Assembly: GCF_900129925.1 (NCBI RefSeq)
Contig: NZ_FQXI01000001.1
Location: forward strand, 428,498-492,497
Length of the DNA stretch: 64,000 bases
From: Anaerosphaera aminiphila DSM 21120
Lineage (GTDB): Bacteria > Bacillota > Clostridia > Tissierellales > Peptoniphilaceae
Direction: 5' to 3'
Shown here: in pieces, positions 1 through 7,887 of the stretch
Layout of the letters: the number at the start of each line of letters is the position of its first letter
How positions within the stretch are numbered: position 1 is the stretch's first letter
Translations under genes and position numbers: made by a program
The notes under the pieces: generated by a model
The model's database searches: none
The model's input: only the letters and a program-made list of their open reading frames with translations
Told to the model about the DNA's origin: nothing

Positions 1-52
1 ATTAGTTTCTGTAATAAGCTAATTATGCTTGCAAAAAATTTAGTTGTAAGTT

Positions 53-88
53 AAAAAAGATAGCAATCTTAAGATTGCTATCTTTTTT
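53..88. terminator. Bidirectional intrinsic terminator
   Basis: A perfect 24-bp palindrome at 59-82 has arms GATAGCAATCTT and AAGATTGCTATC. Six A's precede it and six T's follow, so it can end transcription on either strand. It lies just past the stop codon of the minus-strand DUF2207 gene. Positions 1-52 show no gene. Confidence 0.85.
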
Positions 89-91
89 AAC

Positions 92-1792
92 TTATCTGGA
101 ACCTCCTCCTGAGCCGCCACCAAAGGAACCTCCGCCTCCACCTCCACTACTACTGGAAGAAAAGCTGCTGCTATAAGATGAAGAAAATCCTCTCGAAAAA
201 CTATTTACATAGTAAATTGTTGCTAAGTCATAGTTAGTCTCATTAGAATAACTTGGATATATATTTTCAAATTCTTTTTTTACTTCCTCAGTTATTCCAA
301 AAAGAGCTGCATATATCATAAAGTCATCCCAAATGTGAACATTGTAAGAATCTCTGGAATTTAACATTGAATAGTCTTTTAGATAATGTTCAAATTTAAC
401 AAGATTTCCCCAAAGTTCTCTTCCCTCTTCGCTATAAGTTGTAGTTATATATTTAGTGTATTTGTTAACTTGAATTTTAATTTCCAAATATCCATCTTTT
501 CTAAGTTTGCTCTTAGATCTATTTTTAAATTCTTCAAGTTTACGCTCTAATTTTTCGTAGTTTTCCTTTGCCCAATTTTTAAAGTCTTTTTCATCTAAAA
601 CTCCGTCGCCCTCTGATGCCTCAAGCATTATTTCATAAAAGTATTTTTCTACGAAGTCTGTAGATTTAATAGCACTTTGTTCAAAGATTTTAAAAGATAC
701 TTTTTCCTTTTTAAATAAAAGTCCCTTTTCTTCTTTTACAGCTTCTATTTTTCCCTCTTTTATCCACTTTAGTAAATATGCAGAGATGTAATTTTCCATA
801 GTATTTGTCCAATTTCTTTCCAAAATTACATATAAATCTCCTATATCGCCATTATAGGGCACTTCTCTAAAGTACTCATCTCTTCTATATTGCTTCTTAT
901 CTATATTTAACCTGTCATCTTTCCATCCTTCAAATTCATCAGATTGAACGTATTTTTCCCACTTTTTAAGCAAAAAGACTATTAGTAAAATTACTCCAAG
1001 TGCTGCTAATATTAAAGAGGCAATTCCCAAAGTACTTTTAAAAAATCCAATAACTTTACTTTCCTTTTCATAGTAAGACCCTTTAAATCCCATGTCCTTA
1101 TAGTATTCAAAATCTTTATCTATTACAGAAGTAGTTTCAAACATTCCAAAGTTAAACCTTGTTAAAATAGTTAAATACTCACTTTTATTTAAACTTTTAA
1201 GAGACTTCATCTCAATTTTTCCGTCTTTAAATTCAATGTTTCCAGTACATCCAAAAAACCAAATCTTAGCATTGTCTTTATTGATATTGTACTTATCTGA
1301 TGAAATTGTAACACTTACTTCTTTTGGCGGTTCTGACAAATCATCATTTATAAACCTCCAATAGAGCAATTGGGCGTCTTTTAACTCTTTAATATAATTT
1401 GTAACAGTGTATTTAACTGTAAATTCATTGTTTGCATACTCTGTCTTTCCATAGCAAAGCTCATATCCACTACCAGTCTTTACTATTCCATACTTTCCTG
1501 TCTTTTCTTCAAAAGACCCATCTACATCCCAATCCTCTTCATATTCCATCGGCTTTCCATTAAATAAAACTGAGTAGTCTTTTATTTCCGAGTCTGTTAA
1601 ATTATCAATTACAATATAGTGCTCAGTTTTGTCATCATCGTAGTAATTCCACTTACTGGTAATTACAGCGTCTCCATTGTCTTGAAGCTCAACATCTATG
1701 TCAACCTTATTTAATTCTGTGGCGTAGCTCTTAATTGGAAAGACCACTATAGTTAACATAAGTATAATTAACTGTAAAATTTTATTTTTCAT
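92..1792 (-). CDS. DUF2207 domain membrane protein with Gly/Ser tail
   Basis: A 566-residue membrane protein of the DUF2207 family, whose biochemical function is unknown. Residues 1-24 look like a signal peptide ending near SYA. An extracellular beta-rich DUF2207 region follows to about residue 240, then a transmembrane helix at about 250-275, then a large charged cytosolic part. The C-terminus is a serine run followed by a nearly pure glycine stretch with scattered Ser and Phe. Such Gly-rich tails are common in this family. The ATG is preceded by AAAGGA. It lies downstream of lemA, with a hairpin between them, and LemA/DUF2207 pairing is recurrent in bacteria. I infer an envelope-associated role only. 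Confidence 0.85.
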   Translation of the reverse strand: MKNKILQLIILMLTIVVFPIKSYATELNKVDIDVELQDNGDAVITSKWNYYDDDKTEHYIVIDNLTDSEIKDYSVLFNGKPMEYEEDWDVDGSFEEKTGKYGIVKTGSGYELCYGKTEYANNEFTVKYTVTNYIKELKDAQLLYWRFINDDLSEPPKEVSVTISSDKYNINKDNAKIWFFGCTGNIEFKDGKIEMKSLKSLNKSEYLTILTRFNFGMFETTSVIDKDFEYYKDMGFKGSYYEKESKVIGFFKSTLGIASLILAALGVILLIVFLLKKWEKYVQSDEFEGWKDDRLNIDKKQYRRDEYFREVPYNGDIGDLYVILERNWTNTMENYISAYLLKWIKEGKIEAVKEEKGLLFKKEKVSFKIFEQSAIKSTDFVEKYFYEIMLEASEGDGVLDEKDFKNWAKENYEKLERKLEEFKNRSKSKLRKDGYLEIKIQVNKYTKYITTTYSEEGRELWGNLVKFEHYLKDYSMLNSRDSYNVHIWDDFMIYAALFGITEEVKKEFENIYPSYSNETNYDLATIYYVNSFSRGFSSSYSSSFSSSSSGGGGGGSFGGGSGGGSR

Positions 1793-1818
1793 ATATCAAG
1801 TCCTTTATATAGTTTGAA

Positions 1819-1855
1819 AAAGGTGTGATTAAAATACTATTTTAACCGCACCTTT
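1819..1855 (-). terminator. Terminator between lemA and DUF2207 gene
   Basis: Outer arms AAAGGTG and CACCTTT, with an inner TTAAAA/TTTTAA stem, form a hairpin just after the lemA stop. On the minus strand a T run follows. It also lies close upstream of the DUF2207 start, so it may act as a partial terminator within the pair. Confidence 0.7.
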
Positions 1856-1860
1856 AGAAG

Positions 1861-2406
1861 TTAATTCCAACTTGGAACTTCGTTTTTTTCTTTTGTATTT
1901 TCAAAATAAGCTTCCTGTCCAAAATTAAAAGCACTAGCCACTAAACTACTTGGAAAGCTTTGAATATTGGTATTGTATTTAGTAACTGTGTCGTTGTAAA
2001 TCATTCTTGAGTGTCTTACATTGTCTTCAAATTTTGCAATTTGAATCATTGTATTTTGATATACATCTGAAGCTTTTAAGTTCGGGTAGTTTTCCGCAAC
2101 TACGTTAATTCTACCCATAGCTTGATTAAATAAATTTTCTTCTGCTTCAAAATCTTTAACATCAGAATTTCTACCAACGCCAGTTCTGCTCTTCGTTATA
2201 TCTCTCAACAACTCATCTTCGTGTTTCTCATAAGATTTAGTTGCATCTATTAAACTGCTAATGGCGTCCCACCTGGACTCCACTTGTGTTGCTATTTGTC
2301 CCTTTGCATTTCTAACCATTTCTCTTTCTCTTACTAAGCTGTTGTACATAGAAACAACTATCAAAGCTACAATAACAACTACTGCTATAATAATTATAAA
2401 ACTCAT
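1861..2406 (-). CDS. lemA: LemA family protein
   Basis: A 181-residue LemA-family protein: one N-terminal transmembrane helix (about residues 1-23) followed by a long helical, coiled-coil-like domain rich in charged residues. LemA proteins are membrane-anchored and their molecular role is unsettled. I place the start at the ATG at 2404-2406, because the only ribosome site (GGAGGA) lies inside the longer frame that begins with TTG at 2418. In that longer version the site would be translated as codons 2-3. It is the first gene of a likely pair with the DUF2207 gene. Confidence 0.88.
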   Translation of the reverse strand: MSFIIIIAVVVIVALIVVSMYNSLVREREMVRNAKGQIATQVESRWDAISSLIDATKSYEKHEDELLRDITKSRTGVGRNSDVKDFEAEENLFNQAMGRINVVAENYPNLKASDVYQNTMIQIAKFEDNVRHSRMIYNDTVTKYNTNIQSFPSSLVASAFNFGQEAYFENTKEKNEVPSWN

Positions 2407-2526
2407 ATTTTCCTCCAATAAGGTTAAATTTGCAGCTAATTAAATAATCTTTTAAGCTACATTTTTATTATACATAAATTGAACTGATATTACTATAAAT
2501 TTAAATTGTATTTCATTTCATGGCAA

Positions 2527-3144
2527 CTACTCTATAATTTTTCCATCTTTCTTTAGTGAAGTAATTAAATTAGATAATTTTACAATATTAAAAATAGATA
2601 CTAAAAATAAAATAATTAGCAGTGTAGTCACAATACTTTTAAGTAGTGTATTCTCCATTGTACTATAACCATAAAACATAGTAAGTAAAGATATTATGAA
2701 TAAATATATATTAATCCTTCGACGAAATTTTAAATCTGATAAATTACTTTCTACACTTGTAAACAATTTAAAATTTTCTTCACTAGATATTTTTTCTATT
2801 ATTAAAATTTCTCGGTTAATCATTCCACTTGAAGTTGTAATTTGACCTCCAACAGTAGCATAAGGTCTCCATTTAAATCTCCCTATAGAAAGTGAACCTA
2901 AATTAAGGGGAACACTCCAAACACTATAGTTCATCTCACTTAAGAAATTTTCATAATTAACTCTCTTAACATTATTCATATTTCCAATATATTGAACAGC
3001 ATATTTAACTGCATTATCTGCCTTTTCAAACTCATATATTAATCCACCATATACATATTTTAATTTATATCCATTTTTTGCAACTTTATTTAACCAACCT
3101 TCTCTACTTTCAATTGGATTTAAAAATATATGAAATTTTTTCAT
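2527..3144 (-). CDS. DUF2812 domain membrane protein
   Basis: A 205-residue protein. Residues 1-110 match the DUF2812 pattern: an opening FxxF/xExREGWLNxxAxxGY motif followed by beta-rich sequence. Two hydrophobic helices follow at about 143-162 and 168-190. DUF2812 proteins are usually encoded directly after a PadR repressor, as here, where the ATG overlaps the padR stop by four bases (ATGA). This implies translational coupling. The function is unknown. Family context suggests an envelope-stress or small-molecule response controlled by the PadR protein, which is inference. Confidence 0.82.
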   Translation of the reverse strand: MKKFHIFLNPIESREGWLNKVAKNGYKLKYVYGGLIYEFEKADNAVKYAVQYIGNMNNVKRVNYENFLSEMNYSVWSVPLNLGSLSIGRFKWRPYATVGGQITTSSGMINREILIIEKISSEENFKLFTSVESNLSDLKFRRRINIYLFIISLLTMFYGYSTMENTLLKSIVTTLLIILFLVSIFNIVKLSNLITSLKKDGKIIE

Positions 3145-3467
3145 ATTCTTTCCTCCTTTGCTATCTCATCTGCTATACTCAGTGACTCTTTAAGTCTTTT
3201 TATTTCGTAGTTTAAATTTTCCCTTCCCAGCTCTGTTATAATATATTCTTTTTTACGAGTTTCAGTTTCTGCCGGCACTTGTTCTATCCATCCTTTTTTT
3301 GACAAGTTGTTTATAGCTCCATACAAAGTCCCCGGCCCAAATACAACTCTTCCCTTAGTCTTTTTCTCAACAAACTGTTGAACACCGTAGCCATGATTAG
3401 GTTTAGTCATTGCCAGTAAAATTAAAAAGGCTGTTTCTGTCAATGGACTTTCTATTTTATTTTTCAT
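3141..3467 (-). CDS. PadR family transcriptional regulator
   Basis: A 108-residue PadR-type winged-helix repressor. The N-terminal motif with LTETAFLILLAM and HGYGV, followed by GPGTLYGAINNLxxKGWI, is diagnostic of the recognition helix and wing. It is short, with a minimal C-terminal dimerisation helix (PadR subfamily 2 size). The ATG has AGGAGTGAT upstream. It leads a two-gene operon with DUF2812 and probably represses it, since an inverted repeat overlaps its own promoter at 3490-3523. Confidence 0.92.
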   Translation of the reverse strand: MKNKIESPLTETAFLILLAMTKPNHGYGVQQFVEKKTKGRVVFGPGTLYGAINNLSKKGWIEQVPAETETRKKEYIITELGRENLNYEIKRLKESLSIADEIAKEERI

Positions 3468-3489
3468 AACATCACTCCTATTACGTTAA

Positions 3490-3528
3490 ACGTAGTATAA
3501 GTATATCGTTATACATAGTACGTGTCAA
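3490..3528 (-). promoter_or_regulatory. padR promoter with overlapping operator-like repeat
   Basis: On the minus strand TTGACA (3523-3528) and TATACT (3500-3505) are separated by exactly 17 bp, a near-consensus promoter for padR. The same stretch holds nested inverted arms on the + strand, ACGTA...TACGT (3490-3494 and 3519-3523) and GTATAA...TTATAC (3495-3500 and 3509-3514). These are a plausible PadR autoregulatory operator. The promoter is read directly; the operator role is inferred. Confidence 0.7.
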
Positions 3529-3560
3529 GTAGTAGTATATACTTAAAATTATAAAAGTTG

Positions 3561-3602
3561 TTGACTATTTTGAAATTATATATTATTATTAGCATATGCT
3601 AA
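3561..3602 (+). promoter_or_regulatory. Promoter and 14-bp palindrome before the DUF134-NifX gene
   Basis: TTGACT (3561-3566) and TATTAT (3584-3589) are 17 bp apart. A perfect palindrome, TTAGCATATGCTAA (3589-3602), starts at the end of the -10 box and runs to the ribosome site GGAGGG. Its position over the start point suggests an operator for an unidentified regulator. Confidence 0.6.
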
Positions 3603-3618
3603 CAATAAAGGAGGGAGT

Positions 3619-4404
3619 ATGGCCAGACAAATTCAAAGTAAAATTATACGTTCACAACCTGTGTTAAAGTCTTGGTATCCATCAACTGATGAAACTTATT
3701 CTCCTAAATCAGAATTAATTTTAAATCTTGAAGAGTGGGAATGTTTAAGGTTAGTTGACTATATGGGACTTTCACAACAAGAAGCCTCTATTTCTATGGA
3801 AACTTCAAGACAAAGTGTACAGTACTTACTACAGTCCGCGCGTAAAAAAGTTGCACGTGCTCTAGTTGAATCTATTCCACTGTCAATTGACGGAGGAAAT
3901 TATACAAAAATTTTAAATGAAAATACATTTAAAGAAGAAGGGAATAATAATATGAAAATAGCAGTTACATTTGAAAATGACAAAGTTTTTTCTCACTTTG
4001 GAAGAACTCCATACTTTGCAATTTATGAAATTGAAGACGGAAATTTAAAAAATAAGACTATTGTAGAAACACCAGCATCAGGACATGGTGCACTTGTAGA
4101 CTTTCTAACAGAACAAAAAGTAGAAGCACTTATCTGTGGGGGTATTGGTGGCGGTGCAGTTAATGCCCTACGTGAATCTGGAATTTCAATTTATTCAGGA
4201 GCATCAGGTGATGCTGACGAACAAGTTGACTCATTTATTAAAGGACAACTTCCAATGAGTGGAGAGGCAAATTGTGACCACAAACACGAACATAAACATG
4301 AACACGGACATGGAGAAGGCAATTGTCATAACCATGGAAATGAAAATCACAGCTGCCACGATCACAAACATGAACATAAGCATGAACACAAACATTGTAA
4401 ATAA
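3619..4404 (+). CDS. DUF134-NifX/NifB-like fusion with His-rich tail
   Basis: A 261-residue protein in three parts. Residues 1-100 form a DUF134-type helix-turn-helix (EEWECLRLVDYMGLSQQEA and RQSVQYLLQSARKK). Residues 112-210 form a dinitrogenase iron-molybdenum-cofactor (NifX/NifB C-terminal) domain with SHFGRTPYFAIYE and ICGGIGGGA. Residues 218-261 are mostly His, Lys and Glu with three Cys. Related DUF134 domains normally begin with several cysteines; none of those is present here. An internal ATG at 3952, preceded by AAGAAGGG, could also yield the NifX part alone. No nif genes are nearby. A role in metal or iron-sulfur homeostasis is inferred. Confidence 0.85.
   Translation: MARQIQSKIIRSQPVLKSWYPSTDETYSPKSELILNLEEWECLRLVDYMGLSQQEASISMETSRQSVQYLLQSARKKVARALVESIPLSIDGGNYTKILNENTFKEEGNNNMKIAVTFENDKVFSHFGRTPYFAIYEIEDGNLKNKTIVETPASGHGALVDFLTEQKVEALICGGIGGGAVNALRESGISIYSGASGDADEQVDSFIKGQLPMSGEANCDHKHEHKHEHGHGEGNCHNHGNENHSCHDHKHEHKHEHKHCK
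4278..4398 (+). repeat. His/Glu/Lys codon repeat encoding metal-binding tail
   Basis: Near-tandem CAYAAACAYGAA-type units encode runs of HKHEHKHEH. The repeat creates open frames on the opposite strand that are artefacts. Copy number may vary between strains by slippage. Confidence 0.7.
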
Positions 4405-4410
4405 TTTTAA

Positions 4411-4440
4411 AAATAGATAGTGAAATTTCACTATCTATTT
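4411..4440. terminator. Bidirectional terminator between convergent genes
   Basis: Perfect inverted repeat with arms AAATAGATAGTGAAA and TTTCACTATCTATTT, followed by a T-rich stretch. It separates the plus-strand DUF134-NifX gene from the convergent CPBP protease gene. Confidence 0.85.
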
Positions 4441-4445
4441 TCATT

Positions 4446-5387
4446 TTATATATTTAGTTCTTCTTTTTCCTTTATAAAATACTCTTGTTTTTTATAATCT
4501 CCAAATAAAACAACTAACACTATTGCAACTATTAAAACAAAAGTAACTCCTAATCCACCTTCAAATCCAAAAGAACCGCCATTTACAAGAGCCATATTTG
4601 GATCTGCTACAGAATTAAACAGTACTGAAGCCGATTTCGTTCCACTTACTTCCACACCATATATATTTCCCATGGCAAAATTCCAAATACTATGAATAGC
4701 CCCTACTCCCCATATAGAACCTCTCTTTAAAAAATAAAGTGATGCAAAAATTCCAAATAAAGCTAAGTTAAAAGCTGCAAGTCCTGTAAACCCGGGATTT
4801 TTAAAGTGCAAAGCTGAAAATAGTATTGAGTTTGTTAAAATCGCAATACTCAAACTATTTTTTACTGAAACTGACACAAATAAATAACCTCTAAGTAAGA
4901 CTTCTTCACTCATTCCTTGAAATACATAACCTAGAAAAAATAGTAAAAATAATCCCACCGACATTTCTCTATTAATACTGGTAATTTTAAAAGCTCCAGT
5001 TGCAATTCCTATTAGTGCAGGAATAGAAATCATTATAAAACCTATTAATAAACCTGCTCCATATTCCTTTAAAATACCTTTTTTTATAAATCCCATACTA
5101 AATAGAGATCTTTTTTCTATAAACTTACAGTATAATATTCCAAGTAATGTAGCTCCTAGTGTTGAAAATAGTGTCAATATAGCAATAAGTTCTAAAAGCT
5201 CTGTTTCAGCAATTACATTGTTTATTAAACTTAAACCCATTGAGAAAATATACATTACAATTCCTGAAACAAACTGAGATGCAATAAAAATTAATATAAA
5301 AATTGCAATTTGAATAATAATATTTCTGCCTTTCATTTCTCTAGCAGCTTGAATAAATGGCTCTGATTTTTTTAATCTTCTATCCAA
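4446..5387 (-). CDS. CPBP family intramembrane glutamic protease
   Basis: A 313-residue polytopic membrane protein with about eight hydrophobic helices. It carries the CPBP/Abi motifs: EEVLLRGYLF (EExxxR), FSALHF (FxxxH) and HSIWN (HxxxN), which form the active site of CAAX-type intramembrane proteases. The start is a TTG preceded by AGGAGAT. The substrate is unknown. Family members process lipidated peptides or act in bacteriocin self-immunity, but no bacteriocin gene is visible nearby. It is followed by two small genes on the same strand only in the sense that all lie head-to-tail upstream of it. Confidence 0.88.
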   Translation of the reverse strand: MDRRLKKSEPFIQAAREMKGRNIIIQIAIFILIFIASQFVSGIVMYIFSMGLSLINNVIAETELLELIAILTLFSTLGATLLGILYCKFIEKRSLFSMGFIKKGILKEYGAGLLIGFIMISIPALIGIATGAFKITSINREMSVGLFLLFFLGYVFQGMSEEVLLRGYLFVSVSVKNSLSIAILTNSILFSALHFKNPGFTGLAAFNLALFGIFASLYFLKRGSIWGVGAIHSIWNFAMGNIYGVEVSGTKSASVLFNSVADPNMALVNGGSFGFEGGLGVTFVLIVAIVLVVLFGDYKKQEYFIKEKEELNI

Positions 5388-5420
5388 AATATCATCTCCT
5401 ATCTTTAATTATATGGTACC

Positions 5421-5954
5421 CTATTTATCTTTTAATTTCCACATGTCAAAAAACTTTGCCATACTGCTTAAAGTTTCACTATAATCTACCTTTGAAGAGT
5501 TTAAATTAATTAATATTGTGGGATATCCCAGTTTTAAGTTTAATTTTAACAACACTCTCTTAATTATTGGCAAACTCTTTAAAAACTTTTCACTATCTTT
5601 TAACTCCACTCCAATATATTTTTGACCCATTGAAGTATATCCCACTATGGACTTCACGTCAGCCCACAGTATATAACTCCCACTTATAAAGCTACTCTTC
5701 TCTAAAAATCCATTTTTATCAATCTTTAAAATATCTTTAGATTTTAATAACCCATAGATTATATAAATTAGACATATTGAAAAGAATATAACTCCCACAA
5801 ATCCCACTGCCATTATTAATGATATAAATGTATTGCTATGAGCTATTTCCGGAGCCATCAAAAATACAAAAAAACTTAACAACACCATTAAAGTAGCCAT
5901 AAAAGTTAAATTTAGCTGCTTTTTAAAACTTCGTCTTATTACAATTTCCTTCAT
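5421..5954 (-). CDS. Two-helix membrane protein, STM3941-like
   Basis: A 177-residue protein with two transmembrane helices at about residues 18-35 and 42-68, followed by a beta-rich cytosolic domain of PH-like appearance (KSKDILKIDKNGFLE, then GSYILWADVKSIV). This layout matches the STM3941 family of uncharacterised proteins. The ATG has GGGAGGAAT upstream. It sits just upstream of the CPBP protease gene on the same strand, 33 bp away, so the two may be co-transcribed. Function unknown. Confidence 0.7.
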   Translation of the reverse strand: MKEIVIRRSFKKQLNLTFMATLMVLLSFFVFLMAPEIAHSNTFISLIMAVGFVGVIFFSICLIYIIYGLLKSKDILKIDKNGFLEKSSFISGSYILWADVKSIVGYTSMGQKYIGVELKDSEKFLKSLPIIKRVLLKLNLKLGYPTILINLNSSKVDYSETLSSMAKFFDMWKLKDK

Positions 5955-5981
5955 TTATTCCTCCCACTCTTTAAATAATAA

Positions 5982-6350
5982 CTACTCATCTTGAAAATCT
6001 TCAAAAATTTCTTCAAATACGTCTGCTACACCATTTTTAAACACATCACTTATGTCCTGATTTATAACTCTACAAATAGAAGCATCCTTAGTAATGAACA
6101 TAACTTCAAGATAAGCCCCTAAATTAAAATAGTCATAAACTCTTCCTGCACTTTTTGTTCCCTTAATTACAGTATGAGGACTATTTGCAACATATCCCAC
6201 AATATACATATCCTCTGTAACTACAACCATGGCATCTTGGTCATATTTATTGTCATAATCTTTAATACATATAAGCTTCATCCCAACTTCAAGCAATTCT
6301 GACGCCTTGTAGTGTTTTAAACCCGTAACAGTTATAAATAAATTTTCCAT
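5982..6350 (-). CDS. HIRAN domain protein
   Basis: A 122-residue protein with HIRAN features: VTGLKHY, a leading EVGMKLICIKDYDNKYDQDAMVV and then YIVGYVAN. HIRAN domains occur alone in bacteria and fused to helicases such as HLTF, where they bind 3' DNA ends. Stand-alone bacterial forms are uncharacterised. The acidic C-terminal tail (EEIFEDFQDE) is unremarkable. The start ATG has TTGGAGAAG upstream. It is the first of three same-strand genes ending at the CPBP protease. Confidence 0.75.
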   Translation of the reverse strand: MENLFITVTGLKHYKASELLEVGMKLICIKDYDNKYDQDAMVVVTEDMYIVGYVANSPHTVIKGTKSAGRVYDYFNLGAYLEVMFITKDASICRVINQDISDVFKNGVADVFEEIFEDFQDE

Positions 6351-6433
6351 CTCTTCTCCAACATCTATAAATACTTTTGTAATTTTAAAGTTAATTACTT
6401 TAATATATCTATTTTAACATTAATCTAACAAAT

Positions 6434-6469
6434 AAAAACAGCCGATTTCAATTTAAACCGACTGTTTTT
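6434..6469 (-). terminator. Terminator of the GntP/dehydratase operon
   Basis: Arms AAAAACAG (6434-6441) and CTGTTTTT (6462-6469), with an interrupted inner stem, lie downstream of the permease stop codon. They give a T run on either strand. Confidence 0.75.
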
Positions 6470-6499
6470 ATTTGTTTATTATTTTTATAAAAACCATAA

Positions 6500-7843
6500 T
6501 TACATAAACATACTTAAAATCATTGTTACTACTATTCCAACTATTGAAATAATTAACTGACCTGCACACAATGTCTTAATACCTGTCTTAGTATCATATC
6601 CATTTATATTGGCAAAAACCCAGAAAAAACTATTGTTAATTTGTGAGCCAAAGTTTGATCCAACACAAGCAGATAAAAATATTAAAACCGGGTCAATATA
6701 TCCTGCAGTGGCAAGTGGTGCACATAGTGTTGCTGACATAATCATAGCAACTGAACCTGAACCTTGAACAAATTTAGAAAATCCTGAAATTAAAAACGGT
6801 ATTAACACTAATGGCAATCCACTTCCTATTAAAGTATCAGCTATTTGTTTGTCTATACCTGTTTCACCAATAACCTTTGCTAAAGCTCCACCTGCTGCTG
6901 TTATAAATATAATCATACCGCAGCTATTTAAAGATGTATTCATTATTCTAAATATTGCTTCCTTATTCATATATTTCATAAGTAAAACTATTGCAGAAAA
7001 TACACCAACAGAAATTGCAAAGTTTGAATTTCCCAAAAATGCAAATAAGCTAACTAAAACATGACCTTCTCCCAACGTTGCCTTAAAAGTTGTATTTAAC
7101 ATTATTAAGATAATTGGAATAAGTATTGGAAGTATAGATATAAAGAAGTTAGGTAACGTTTTAGTTTCTTCTTCCTCTTCTTCTATCTCAGCTTCATTTA
7201 TAACTACGCCCTCTTGATATGTATACCAATCATCAGGCTTTTTTGCTAAGAAAAATTCACAATACGCCCAACCGGCAATTGTCATAATAGCACTTACTAG
7301 AAGCCCATACATTATAGCTCTTCCCAAGTCTAAATTTAAAAGTCCTGCAACTGCAATAGGCCCTGGTGTCGGAGGAACCATAGAGTTTGTCGTAAGCAAC
7401 CCTATTGCAAGTGCCGTTGCCAATGAACCTATTGGAATTTTCTTTGAACGTCTATGTATTGATTTATAAAGCGGAGCTAACATTACATATGCCACATCTA
7501 CAAATACGGGAATAGAAACTATATATCCACTAATAGCCATTGCCAAGCTTGCACGTTTTTCACCTACCCAACTAAGTATAGTTTCAGCAAGTTGTTTAGC
7601 TGCTCCCGACTCCTCTAAATATGATCCCAGCATAGTTCCCATTATAATTACTATACCTACACTACCACATGTTGATGCAAAACCATCTTTTACTGCATCC
7701 ATGGTTTCCACTCCACCTAATCCCGAGGCAACCCCGATAAATACTGCAGCAATCATAATAGAGATAAATGCATTAATTCTTGTCTTTAGTAACAACACCA
7801 AAAGTATTATTAAACCAATAATAAAAGCAACTGTAGTACTCAT
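6500..7843 (-). CDS. GntP family gluconate/sugar-acid permease
   Basis: A 447-residue polytopic permease with about twelve hydrophobic segments and the GntP-family length. Recognisable stretches include TTNSMVPPTPGPIAVAG in the first half and FSKFVQGSGSVAMI in the second, typical of gluconate:H+ symporters. A Glu-rich cytosolic loop (residues around 213-222) is specific to this member. It lies 44 bp downstream of the IlvD/Edd dehydratase gene on the same strand, so both probably serve uptake and dehydration of the same sugar acid. The ATG has AGGAGTGAT upstream. Confidence 0.88.
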   Translation of the reverse strand: MSTTVAFIIGLIILLVLLLKTRINAFISIMIAAVFIGVASGLGGVETMDAVKDGFASTCGSVGIVIIMGTMLGSYLEESGAAKQLAETILSWVGEKRASLAMAISGYIVSIPVFVDVAYVMLAPLYKSIHRRSKKIPIGSLATALAIGLLTTNSMVPPTPGPIAVAGLLNLDLGRAIMYGLLVSAIMTIAGWAYCEFFLAKKPDDWYTYQEGVVINEAEIEEEEEETKTLPNFFISILPILIPIILIMLNTTFKATLGEGHVLVSLFAFLGNSNFAISVGVFSAIVLLMKYMNKEAIFRIMNTSLNSCGMIIFITAAGGALAKVIGETGIDKQIADTLIGSGLPLVLIPFLISGFSKFVQGSGSVAMIMSATLCAPLATAGYIDPVLIFLSACVGSNFGSQINNSFFWVFANINGYDTKTGIKTLCAGQLIISIVGIVVTMILSMFM

Positions 7844-7887
7844 AAAATCACTCCTTTTAATATTTAATTTTTATATTTTATCTAGTT

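Noticed and set aside
4278..4398. Repeat cluster as a CRISPR array.
   Set aside because: The units are in-frame codon repeats without constant-length spacers. No cas gene occurs in the window.
4231..4444. Two long open frames on the minus strand opposite the His-rich tail.
   Set aside because: They are reading-frame shadows of the CAY-rich repeat and have no ribosome site or domain.
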